The notes below the pieces were generated by a model, which did no database searches, was not told where the DNA came from, and saw only the letters and a program-made list of their open reading frames with translations. The position numbers and the translations under genes were made by a program. DNA of 5,611 nucleotides. Origin: Bacillota bacterium (GTDB taxonomy: Bacteria; Bacillota; Clostridia; Christensenellales; CAG-138). Position 1 is the stretch's first letter, and each line of letters begins with the position of its first letter. The stretch lies in assembly GCA_023453725.1 (NCBI GenBank), contig JAEXTB010000003.1:1-5611 (forward strand). The letters are read 5' to 3'. Positions 1-5,354 of this stretch are shown here, piece after piece.

Positions 1-396
1 GATATTCGCTTCATACGCGCGCGTCGACGCCATCATATCCACCATTTCAGTCACTTCGTTGACATTGGGGTAGCGTACATACCCGTTTTCATCCGCATCG
101 GGATGCGTCGGGTCATATTCGGTTTTAAAATCCGACATATCATTCGCAATGGAAGAGACCACAACGCCGCGCCCCGCAACCTGATTGCTCTGGTCCTGCT
201 GCGCCCTCTCAAAAAACGAAGAGAACGTCGTGGCGCCGGGACGCTCCGAAAATACGGCTACCCGGCGGCGGTAAGGTTCACCGCTTGCCGTCTTGGTTGT
301 GGTCGCGTTTGCAATGTTTTGGCTGATGACATCCATCCGCAGCCGTTGGGCGGTCAGCGCAGAGCCGCTGATATCAAGTGAGCTTAAAAATGCCAT
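1..396 (-). CDS. flgC: Flagellar basal-body rod protein FlgC (3' end cut by window edge)
   Basis: FlgC is a proximal rod subunit of the flagellar basal body, exported by the flagellar type III apparatus and assembled across the cell wall. The 132 visible residues begin MAFLSSLDISGSALTAQRLR and carry the rod-family N-terminal signature SQNIANA (about residues 25-31), followed by the FlgC-typical GEPYRR stretch (40-45). Further on are GYVRYPNVN (about 105-113) and EMVDMMASTRAYEAN near the edge, the conserved C-terminal rod motif. The family is usually about 135-150 residues, so only a short C-terminal end is missing. The ATG at 396 lies 3 bp after the flgB stop, and its ribosome site (AGAAGGGAAG) lies in the end of flgB, which indicates co-transcription and coupled translation. 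fliE would be the expected next gene to the left, but it is outside the window. Confidence 0.97.
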   Translation of the reverse strand, partial: MAFLSSLDISGSALTAQRLRMDVISQNIANATTTKTASGEPYRRRVAVFSERPGATTFSSFFERAQQDQSNQVAGRGVVVSSIANDMSDFKTEYDPTHPDADENGYVRYPNVNEVTEMVDMMASTRAYEANI

Positions 397-399
397 ACT

Positions 400-975
400 T
401 TACTTCCCTTCTCTGATTGCCATGCCAAGACGCGAAAATTCACTGTTCATCTGTTCGGTTAAGGTATAGTAATATATCGTGTTGCGCGCCAACGCAACGT
501 TTTCGGCCTCAACGTCCACGTTGTTGCCGTCCATACGCATGGTAAGGTCGTCGTTCTGAGAAACAACCGGGGAAATATCGCTCAGGCGCTGCGCCTGTGT
601 GGATCCGTTAAAATTAAAGTGGCTATCCCGCGTACGGCTGTTTGAAAACTCCTCATTTAGCCCGTTTGCGGTATCAACAATATCCTCATTTGGGGAAAAT
701 ACAATGTGCTTGTCCCGCGTTCGTTTGTTTTCATACTGTGATGAAATGTTATTGGAAAACGCATCCTGCTGCGCAATTTCATCACCCGGCGCGGATTGGG
801 CCTGTACCTGATCCTCAAGCGCTTTTTTGAACATGGTTTCAAAGGCTACGCTGGAGGATTTGAAGTTCGGCGTCTCCGCATTGGCAATGTTGTTTGTGAT
901 AACTTCGTTCCGGAGCCAAGCCGCGTCCATTCCTTTTTGCAACAGATCAATGCTGTTGAACATTTTCTGTATCAT
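400..975 (-). CDS. flgB: Flagellar basal-body rod protein FlgB, unusually long
   Basis: FlgB is a proximal rod component at the base of the rod, next to the export gate and MS ring. The N terminus has the rod signature ITNNIANAETPNFK (residues 26-39). The C-terminal half has MDGNNVDVEAE (148-158), followed by the conserved helix ending in YYTLTEQMNSEFSRLGMAIREGK. At 191 residues it is about 50 longer than the usual 130-140. The extra length lies between the two conserved ends, from about residue 52 to 125, and is rich in Gln, Asn, Ser and Asp. Inside it the motif RTRDxH occurs twice, at 85-90 and 114-119, where ordinary FlgB proteins carry a single comparable T..H segment. GGAAGGAG lies about 11 bp before the ATG at 975, which favours this start over Met5. 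The gene begins 3 bp after the transglycosylase stop. Confidence 0.97.
   Translation of the reverse strand: MIQKMFNSIDLLQKGMDAAWLRNEVITNNIANAETPNFKSSSVAFETMFKKALEDQVQAQSAPGDEIAQQDAFSNNISSQYENKRTRDKHIVFSPNEDIVDTANGLNEEFSNSRTRDSHFNFNGSTQAQRLSDISPVVSQNDDLTMRMDGNNVDVEAENVALARNTIYYYTLTEQMNSEFSRLGMAIREGK
602..736 (-). repeat. Imperfect internal duplication within flgB
   Basis: On the plus strand the 18-mer at 713-730 (tcccgcgttcgtttgttt) and the one at 626-643 (tcccgcgtacggctgttt) match at 14 of 18 positions. They lie exactly 87 bp, or 29 codons, apart and in frame. The encoded segments are KRTRDKH and SRTRDSH, each preceded by a polar residue stretch and followed by a hydrophobic/Phe pair. The similarity fades outside this core, so it is either an old tandem duplication or convergent repetition of a short motif. 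The outer limits given here are approximate. Confidence 0.6.
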
Positions 976-978
976 GGT

Positions 979-1578
979 TCAGCTCACTCCTTCCGCAGAA
1001 CGATAGGCCTCATAATTGGACAACACCTTGGAAACATAGCCGCGTACGCGTTCACTGATTTTTGCATACTCCGAAGCGTTGTCCGGATCGGTAATGCCCA
1101 GCCCGGAAATCCGGCCGGGGCCAGTATTGTACGCCGCCAAAGCCAAGCGGATGTCTCCGAAGCGGTCAATGAGACTTTTTAAGTACTTCGTCCCGCCGTT
1201 AATGTTTTGCGCGGGGTCAAAGGAATTTGTTACGCCCAGCGAAGCCGCTGTACCCGGCATGAGCTGCATCAGCCCTTCTGCGCCGGCGGAAGACACCGCA
1301 TTGGAACGGTAGCTCGATTCCGCCTGTATCACGGCTTTCACCAGCGCTTCATCCAACCCGTTCTCCTGCGACGCATTTCTAATGAGCGCATCGTAGGCGG
1401 AAGGATCGCTCACAACTGCAGGTTGAGGCGCAACTGCAGCCGGAGTTTGCGCTGCCAGTTTGCCCGAAAGAAGGCTTGAAAACTGTGGAACGGTAAAACC
1501 CACTCTTGCCGCATTTGCGTTGAGCGCTGATTGTACCTGCTCCAATTTGGTTAAATATATCCCTCTAACCGTATCCAT
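979..1578 (-). CDS. Soluble Slt-family lytic transglycosylase, first gene of the rod operon
   Basis: This predicted 199-residue enzyme cleaves the MurNAc-GlcNAc bond of peptidoglycan, forming 1,6-anhydro ends. The catalytic domain covers about residues 62-195. It contains AESSYRSNAVSSAGAEGLMQLMPG with catalytic Glu at 87, the GLMQLMP loop at 102-108, and the late motif LALAAYNTGPG (145-155). These are the standard Slt/GH23-like motifs. The first 60 residues form a short polar helix and an Ala/Pro/Val linker. I see neither a signal peptide nor a membrane segment, so export may use the flagellar apparatus, as with FlgJ; this is inference. The ATG at 1578 was chosen because GAAGGG lies 8 bp upstream. 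The frame is open to 1668, but that extension runs through the promoter and an inverted repeat. The gene ends 3 bp before flgB, pointing to a job in letting the rod through the wall. Confidence 0.93.
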   Translation of the reverse strand: MDTVRGIYLTKLEQVQSALNANAARVGFTVPQFSSLLSGKLAAQTPAAVAPQPAVVSDPSAYDALIRNASQENGLDEALVKAVIQAESSYRSNAVSSAGAEGLMQLMPGTAASLGVTNSFDPAQNINGGTKYLKSLIDRFGDIRLALAAYNTGPGRISGLGITDPDNASEYAKISERVRGYVSKVLSNYEAYRSAEGVS

Positions 1579-1586
1579 ACAGCAGA

Positions 1587-1592
1587 CCCTTC
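1587..1592 (-). promoter_or_regulatory. Ribosome binding site deciding the transglycosylase start
   Basis: The minus strand reads GAAGGG with 8 bases to the ATG at 1578. It resembles the sites in front of cheB (GGAAGGG) and flgC (GAAGGGAAG). None of the upstream in-frame start codons (up to 1668) is as well placed, and they overlap the promoter. Confidence 0.75.
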
Positions 1593-1604
1593 TTATACAA
1601 AATG

Positions 1605-1634
1605 AGTATATCATAACAAAACGGGCGCATTCAA
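1605..1634 (-). promoter_or_regulatory. Extended -10, sigma-A type promoter for the transglycosylase-flgB-flgC operon
   Basis: On the minus strand a -35 like box TTGAAT (1634-1629) is followed after 18 bp by TATACT (1610-1605). The bases TGA directly before it give an extended -10 (TGnTATACT). Transcription would start near 1598, leaving a leader of about 20 nt that contains the GAAGGG ribosome site. An overlapping alternative is TTGTTG, 16 bp, TATGAT. No sigma-D box is visible here, so this operon may be transcribed as an early (pre-hook) flagellar class; that is inference. Confidence 0.6.
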
Positions 1635-1682
1635 CAATTTGTTCATATTTTTGCATGCTGTAATGCATAAGCTCCCGTTTTT
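1612..1682 (-). terminator. Possible weak terminator after cheB: long-loop inverted repeat
   Basis: The arms at 1674-1681 and 1618-1625 pair over 8 bp (AAAACGGG with CCCGTTTT). Two more pairs follow beyond a single mismatch, and in the minus direction the second arm leads into TTTTGTTATG. The loop is about 48 nt, long for an intrinsic terminator, but it holds further dyads: TGCAT/ATGCA at 1652-1667 and AACAA-T-TTGTT at 1633-1643. In the plus direction the arm also ends in T residues. The hairpin stem occupies the spacer of the downstream promoter. It could be a terminator for cheR-cheB or an operator; I am unsure which. Confidence 0.35.
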
Positions 1683-1704
1683 CGTCGAATGATTTCCAGA
1701 AAAG

Positions 1705-1762
1705 CCATATATATGTGCCGCTTCCAGATGGGAACCATACAGACTATTTCATATATATCCGG
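1705..1762. repeat. AT-alternating inverted repeat downstream of cheB
   Basis: On the plus strand ccatatatatg (1705-1715) is answered by catatatatccgg (1750-1762). They pair over about 9 bp plus two closing pairs with a small bulge. The roughly 34-base loop contains a second small dyad, TTCC-agatg-GGAA (1722-1734). There is no T-run after it in the minus direction, so it is not a standard terminator. Its role is unknown; it may be an mRNA 3' end structure or a protein site. The rest of the 187-bp gap between cheB and the transglycosylase holds only the promoter and the neighbouring inverted repeat. Confidence 0.4.
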
Positions 1763-1765
1763 TGC

Positions 1766-2821
1766 TTATTTTGCGCCCGTCATTTCGTCATGCCACCGGC
1801 ACATGCGGGAGGAAATCTCTGAAAGCGGCAGCTCTGCCTGTACCGCGCCGACAGTGTTGGCCACCATCGGCATGCCGTACACCACACAGGTCTCCTTGCT
1901 TTGCCCAATGGTATACGCGCCCTTTTTGCGCATACTCAAAAGTCCTTTTGCGCCGTCGCTTCCCATGCCAGTCAGAATAATGCCAAGGGCATTCGGTCCT
2001 GCGGCTTTGGCGACCGACTCAAACAGCACATCAACGGAGGGACAATGCCCGCTGACTTTTTCTCCTTTGTAGCACTTCACGCGGTATCCCTTTGTGGACC
2101 GCTCCACTTCCATTTGAAAATCCCCCGGGGCAATGAGTACCCGGCCCGGCAAAACAAGATCTCCATCCTGCGCTTCCTTTACCTCAAGCGCGCCCGAATT
2201 GTTGAGGCGTTCGGCATACATTCTCGTAAATACGGGCGGCATGTGCTGTACGACGACAATGCCAGCCGAAAAGCTCTTGAGGCTGTTGAGTATAGTGGCC
2301 GTTGCTTCCGTTCCGCCGGTCGATGCGCCGATTGCCACCAAAAGGCTTTCGTTGACGGAAGTGCCGCTCGACCTCCTGACAATCTCGCCCAGGTTCTGGC
2401 TCTTCTTGTGCTTGTACTGGCCCACCTTGGAAATAGACGCGATTTTGATCTTGATCACAAGCTCGGAAATAAACGCGTTGCGGTCACCCTCTTCCATCGT
2501 GGACGGCTTTGCTACAAAATCGACCGCGCCCGCCTGCATGGCGTCGAGCACGACGTTGGGCGTGGAGCTGACCACCAAGACCGGCAGCGGATACTGCGGC
2601 ATAAGCTTTTTCAAGAACTCCAGCCCGTTCATCTTGGGCATATCCACATCAAGCGTCATGACGTCGGGCTTGAGTTCAAGGATTTTATCCCGTGCCTGAT
2701 AGGGATCGGACGCTTCCCCCACCACTTCAATACCCGAGTCCTTGGAAATATTGCTGCTGATGAATTGCCGCATAAAAATCGAATCGTCTACAATCAAGAC
2801 GCGCGTTTTTTTCAATGCCAT
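1766..2821 (-). CDS. cheB: Chemotaxis response regulator protein-glutamate methylesterase/deamidase CheB
   Basis: CheB removes methyl groups from receptor glutamates and deamidates glutamines, opposing CheR in adaptation; CheA phosphorylation activates it. The 351-residue protein is full length. The N-terminal receiver domain (about 5-125) has the acidic pair in VLIVDDS (D12, D13) and the phospho-acceptor D58 in MTLDVDMPKMNG. It also has S85/S86/T87 in VVSST and K105 in FVAKPS. After a linker (about 130-158) comes the esterase domain, with the catalytic triad visible as S167 in IGASTGG, H193 in VVQHMPP and D289 in TGMGSDGA. ATG at 2821 is chosen because GGAAGGG lies 9 bp upstream. An in-frame TTG at 2830 directly abuts that site and so is not usable. 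The gene starts 5 bp after the cheR stop, forming a cheR-cheB pair. Confidence 0.97.
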   Translation of the reverse strand: MALKKTRVLIVDDSIFMRQFISSNISKDSGIEVVGEASDPYQARDKILELKPDVMTLDVDMPKMNGLEFLKKLMPQYPLPVLVVSSTPNVVLDAMQAGAVDFVAKPSTMEEGDRNAFISELVIKIKIASISKVGQYKHKKSQNLGEIVRRSSGTSVNESLLVAIGASTGGTEATATILNSLKSFSAGIVVVQHMPPVFTRMYAERLNNSGALEVKEAQDGDLVLPGRVLIAPGDFQMEVERSTKGYRVKCYKGEKVSGHCPSVDVLFESVAKAAGPNALGIILTGMGSDGAKGLLSMRKKGAYTIGQSKETCVVYGMPMVANTVGAVQAELPLSEISSRMCRWHDEMTGAK

Positions 2822-2826
2822 TGTTT

Positions 2827-3666
2827 TCAACCCTTCCTATAGACGGAGGGCATGACATAGCTCAAGCCCGTTGAGGCCCTGTCCACTGATTCCGAATGGC
2901 CAACAATTAAGTAGCCGCCGTCGCAAAGGACGTTACAGAACCGGCCGACAAGCTCCGCCTTTGTTTTTGCATCAAAATAAATCATGACGTTGCGGCAGAA
3001 TATGACATGGAACTTTTTCTTAAAGGGGAATGTGTGTTCCATCAAATTAAACTTTCGGAATATGACTTCCTTTTTCAGCTCGGGCTTTACCACAAGCCTG
3101 CCGTCCGTCTGGGGTTCAAAATACCGGATGCGCCAATGGCCGGGGATGTTCCCCGTATCTTCCGCGCTGTAAATTCCATGGTGCGCAATGTCCAGTACCT
3201 TTTGTGAGATATCCGTTGCTAAGACCCGCTTGTCCCATACGCTCCCCTCGGCTCCGAAAAACTCGTCATTGAGCATGGCAAGCGTGTAGGGCTCCTGGCC
3301 AGTAGAGCAGCCTGCACTCCACACGCGCAGGTCATGATCCCGCACGGCCGCTTTTAAGCCCGGCAGAATGCTCTGCCTGTAGAAATCAAAATGTGCCCAT
3401 TCCCGCATGAAATACGAATAGTTGGTGGTAAGTGCGTTGATGACGTTGGTAATCTCCATGCCCGTCTTATCCTGAAAGAGCACTTTGAAATACGCGGAAT
3501 AACTGCTGTACCCATTCTTTTGCAGGTACTGGTTCATCCTGCCTTCAATGAGCGTTCGTTTTTTAGAGAGATTGATGCCGTAATCGCGCCTTAAATACTC
3601 TGTCAGCGTCAGAAATTCCTGATCGCTCAGCTTAATCATGTCCTTGTTCTGCACAAAGCTTTCCAT
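2827..3666 (-). CDS. cheR: Chemotaxis protein methyltransferase CheR
   Basis: CheR transfers methyl groups from S-adenosylmethionine to glutamates on chemoreceptors in the cytoplasm, the adaptation step opposite to CheB. The 279-residue product has the N-terminal helical domain (about 11-75, LSDQEFLTLTEYLRRDYG and KKRTLIEGRM) and the junction TTNYSYFMRE (80-89). The SAM-binding domain has WSAGCSTGQEPYTLAM (116-131), D152 in ATDIS, N207 in FNLM, FCRNVMIYF (223-231) and GHSES (256-260). No pentapeptide-tether or TPR extension is present. The ATG at 3666 has AAGGCGG 6 bp upstream. The frame is open to 3813, but that stretch contains a promoter and a terminator, so the longer start is rejected. 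The gene is separated from the upstream cheW by 167 bp and coupled downstream to cheB. Confidence 0.97.
   Translation of the reverse strand: MESFVQNKDMIKLSDQEFLTLTEYLRRDYGINLSKKRTLIEGRMNQYLQKNGYSSYSAYFKVLFQDKTGMEITNVINALTTNYSYFMREWAHFDFYRQSILPGLKAAVRDHDLRVWSAGCSTGQEPYTLAMLNDEFFGAEGSVWDKRVLATDISQKVLDIAHHGIYSAEDTGNIPGHWRIRYFEPQTDGRLVVKPELKKEVIFRKFNLMEHTFPFKKKFHVIFCRNVMIYFDAKTKAELVGRFCNVLCDGGYLIVGHSESVDRASTGLSYVMPSVYRKG
2831..2837 (-). promoter_or_regulatory. Ribosome binding site deciding the cheB start
   Basis: GGAAGGG on the minus strand lies inside the end of cheR, 9 bases before the ATG at 2821. It leaves no spacing for the upstream TTG at 2830, which fixes cheB at 351 residues. Confidence 0.8.
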
Positions 3667-3715
3667 AGTAGACCGCCTTTTGTTCACTTTTAAAAAAGAA
3701 AAGGGCTTACTGTAT

Positions 3716-3742
3716 ATATCGGCATAATTCTTAGGAACATAA
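3716..3742 (-). promoter_or_regulatory. Candidate sigma-D (sigma-28) promoter of cheR-cheB
   Basis: The minus strand has GCCGATAT at 3723-3716, an exact match to the sigma-D -10 element known from Bacillus motility genes. The expected -35 TAAA, about 15 bp upstream, is poor: TTAT occupies 3742-3739. A start near 3709 would give a leader of about 43 nt. A competing sigma-A reading is TCGACA (3755-3750), 17 bp, AAGAAT (3732-3727), whose -10 is weak. The strong -10 and the chemotaxis genes downstream favour sigma-D, but the weak -35 keeps this provisional. Confidence 0.5.
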
Positions 3743-3770
3743 CATACTTTGTCGATTTTCGGGGAAGCGT

Positions 3771-3810
3771 AAAAAAGGCGCGCCGCGGAAAAATTCCTGC
3801 AAAACGCGCC
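3771..3810 (-). terminator. Intrinsic terminator after the second cheW
   Basis: On the minus strand GGCGCG (3810-3805) pairs with CGCGCC (3782-3777) and is followed at once by TTTTTT (3776-3771). The intervening bases form an inner stem, GC-(A)-GGAA with TTCC-GC, around a TTT loop, so the whole forms a stacked hairpin with one internal loop. It begins 23 bp after the cheW stop and lies upstream of the cheR promoter, separating the two transcription units. Confidence 0.85.
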
Positions 3811-3833
3811 CAAAAACCAGCTTTTTATAATGG

Positions 3834-4295
3834 TTATTCGTAAAGCAAGGCAGTGCAGTCCAACAACAGTTTTACTTTTCCATCGGTCTTGCTGATGCCG
3901 CTGATATAGCCCGCCTGCATATCCTTCATCGCCGGAGGCGCCACAATATCCTGTTCCTCAATGGTGAGGACTTCAGATACTTCGTCGATTATCAGCCCCA
4001 CGGTCATCTCCTGGACTTCCACCACCACGATGCAGGTCCGCTCGTCATATTCGGCGGCAGGCTTTTTAAACTTCAGCCGCACGTCAATGACCGGGATGAT
4101 TTTTCCCCTTAAATTCGTAATTCCTTTGAGATACTCCGGCGCGCCCGGCAAGGGAGTTACCGGTAAAATACCGATGATCTCGATGACATTGCTGATGGCA
4201 ATGCCGTAAGTTTCATCCCCAAGCAGGAACGTCAGATACCGGTTCTGCTGCGTATCTTCCACTTCGATCGCTGCGGTGTTCTGTAGAAAGGCCAT
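3834..4295 (-). CDS. cheW: Chemotaxis adaptor protein CheW (second copy)
   Basis: CheW is a cytoplasmic scaffold that bridges chemoreceptors and the P5 domain of the histidine kinase CheA. This 153-residue protein has the expected single CheW domain: RYLTFLLGDETYGI (19-32), EIIGILPVTPLPGAPEYLKG (39-58), NLRGKIIPVIDVR (61-73, with the conserved Arg63 that aligns with the receptor/CheA-contact region), ERTCIVVV (85-92), GLIIDEVSEV and KVKLLLDCTALL near the end. It aligns without gaps to the upstream CheW through about residue 128, with roughly half of the positions identical by eye, but it stops right after the last strand and lacks the acidic tail. The ATG at 4295 has AAAGGGG about 9 bp upstream. 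It is the last gene before a strong terminator. Confidence 0.96.
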   Translation of the reverse strand: MAFLQNTAAIEVEDTQQNRYLTFLLGDETYGIAISNVIEIIGILPVTPLPGAPEYLKGITNLRGKIIPVIDVRLKFKKPAAEYDERTCIVVVEVQEMTVGLIIDEVSEVLTIEEQDIVAPPAMKDMQAGYISGISKTDGKVKLLLDCTALLYE

Positions 4296-4338
4296 GGCCT
4301 GTTACCCCTTTCGCTCTGTAACTGTGAACTGCTGTCGC

Positions 4339-4791
4339 TTAATAATACAAATCTACAATCATACCGCGAATATCGTCCACGATGCTCAAAAGCTTGATGT
4401 TTTCAGCCTCATTTTTCAATATTTCCGCAGCCAGCTCATCCAACTTGACGTTTACTTTGCGGATGAGCGCAAATACCTTGTGGCGGCCCCTCAGATCAAA
4501 CTGGCTGGTTTTGCTGAACGCATATGCGTTGCTTACGGTTTCGTTGAGCAGCTCGCTGATCAGCGTGCGGTATTTATAAAACTCCGCGATATCGGCCTTT
4601 TTTCCCACGATTTCACCCTGGTCCAATATCCGTCCCTTGAGCGCCTTGAGGTACTGCTCATATTCCGCAGCATCCGAATCATGCTTTTGGCGGGAGAATT
4701 CCCGGGCAAAACCGGAGGAAACCCTTTTTTCCTCTACCGGGCCAAGCGGCTGTGCGCTTGAGAACACCGTTGACGTTTCTTTGATTCTCAC
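4339..4791 (-). CDS. YaaR/DUF327 family protein
   Basis: This 150-residue protein of unknown function resembles the YaaR (DUF327) family known from Bacillus. The shared features, recalled from the family, are a polar, unstructured N terminus (about 1-35), a central helical region with FYKYRTLISELLNETVSNAY (71-90), then GRHKVFALIRKVNVKLDEL (102-120), and a hydrophobic end IVDDIRGMIVDLYY (137-150) comparable to the family's IKGLLINLY ending. There is no signal peptide, membrane segment or recognisable catalytic motif; it is probably a cytoplasmic helical protein. The start is a GTG at 4791 with CAGGAG 6 bp upstream and no in-frame ATG nearby. It lies between two cheW genes (30 bp after one, 43 bp before the other), so it is co-transcribed with chemotaxis adaptors. 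That suggests a motility-linked role, which is inference only. Confidence 0.85.
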   Translation of the reverse strand: MRIKETSTVFSSAQPLGPVEEKRVSSGFAREFSRQKHDSDAAEYEQYLKALKGRILDQGEIVGKKADIAEFYKYRTLISELLNETVSNAYAFSKTSQFDLRGRHKVFALIRKVNVKLDELAAEILKNEAENIKLLSIVDDIRGMIVDLYY

Positions 4792-4797
4792 GGTATG

Positions 4798-4803
4798 CTC
4801 CTG
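4798..4803 (-). promoter_or_regulatory. Ribosome binding site supporting the GTG start of the YaaR-family gene
   Basis: CAGGAG on the minus strand lies 6 bases before the GTG at 4791. The codons upstream in this frame (ACC, CAT, GAG, AGG) contain no alternative start, so the GTG is well supported. Confidence 0.75.
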
Positions 4804-4821
4804 TCTCTTTTCCTAAAAGCG

Positions 4822-5313
4822 TCAAAGGTTGATGATGAGCTCTTCTTCCTCGGGCTTTAACAGCTTGGTGCAGTCCAGAAGAAGCTTTACGCTGCCGCCG
4901 GTCTTGGCAATTCCATTGATGCACCGGTTCTGGGACAGCCCTTCAAACGTAGGCGGCGGCACGATATCCGCTTCATCGATGTTAATGACATCCGCGACAT
5001 TTTCAACAATCAAACCCGCGTTGATGTTGCCGTTATCGATGATGATGATACAGGTTCTTTCCCCGTATTCCATGGGCGGCATTTTAAAGCGCAGCCTCAA
5101 ATCCATGACAGGTATGACCTTGCCGCGAAGATTGATAACCCCCTTGATAAACGCCGGCATCTCGGGGAGCGGCGCAATGGGCATTAACCCGATAATTTCG
5201 GTGACAAACCCGATATCAAGCCCATAGACTTCCTCGCCAAGGCCGAATGTGAGGTATCGGCTTTGCTGTATTTCCTCTATTTCTTCAAACGTATCCCTCT
5301 GCATAAAAGACAT
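4822..5313 (-). CDS. cheW: Chemotaxis adaptor protein CheW (first copy)
   Basis: This is a 163-residue CheW-domain adaptor linking receptors to CheA. The visible motifs are RYLTFGLGEEVYGLDI (19-34), EIIGLMPIAPLPEMPAFIKG (39-58), NLRGKVIPVMDLRLRF (61-76), ERTCIIII (85-92), AGLIVENVADVI (99-110) and SVKLLLDCTKLL (141-152). After the domain comes an acidic tail, KPEEEELIINL, absent from the second copy. The ATG at 5313 has a strong GGAGGG 6 bp upstream. The two copies have matching numbering through residue 128, so they arose by duplication. They differ in the tail and in surface residues, which would allow different receptor or kinase partners. The gene follows the upstream partial gene by 41 bp with no terminator, consistent with an operon. 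Confidence 0.96.
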   Translation of the reverse strand: MSFMQRDTFEEIEEIQQSRYLTFGLGEEVYGLDIGFVTEIIGLMPIAPLPEMPAFIKGVINLRGKVIPVMDLRLRFKMPPMEYGERTCIIIIDNGNINAGLIVENVADVINIDEADIVPPPTFEGLSQNRCINGIAKTGGSVKLLLDCTKLLKPEEEELIINL

Positions 5314-5354
5314 TGCGTTCCCTCCAAGAATTGTGCTGCGCCTTTTCCCGCGGC

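Noticed and set aside
103..381. Plus-strand open frame of 92 codons opposite flgC
   Set aside because: Antisense to flgC, Arg-rich composition typical of a reverse-strand shadow, no ribosome site.
796..1182. Plus-strand open frame of 128 codons opposite flgB and the transglycosylase
   Set aside because: Antisense to two well-supported genes and crosses their junction; no domain and no upstream signals.
1579..1668. Upstream extension of the transglycosylase to an ATG at 1668
   Set aside because: The added 30 residues are Cys-rich and unlike the family, and the stretch contains the promoter and an inverted-repeat arm. GAAGGG is correctly placed only for the ATG at 1578.
1579..1765. Cyclic-di-GMP or other riboswitch in the leader of the rod operon
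   Set aside because: I looked for a conserved riboswitch core and saw none, and the predicted leader is only about 20 nt.
2822..2830. TTG at 2830 as cheB start
   Set aside because: It directly abuts the GGAAGGG ribosome site with no spacing; the ATG at 2821 has the proper 9 bp.
1901..2842. Long plus-strand open frame of 313 codons opposite cheB
   Set aside because: It lies wholly antisense to a cheB with all catalytic motifs intact, runs just past the cheR-cheB junction, has no convincing ribosome site, and its product is rich in His/Arg/Cys with no recognisable domain. It is a shadow of cheB codon usage.
3667..3813. Upstream extension of CheR to a start at 3813
   Set aside because: It would place the terminator stem and the sigma-D box inside the gene, and CheR of 279 residues from 3666 already has the normal length and a ribosome site.
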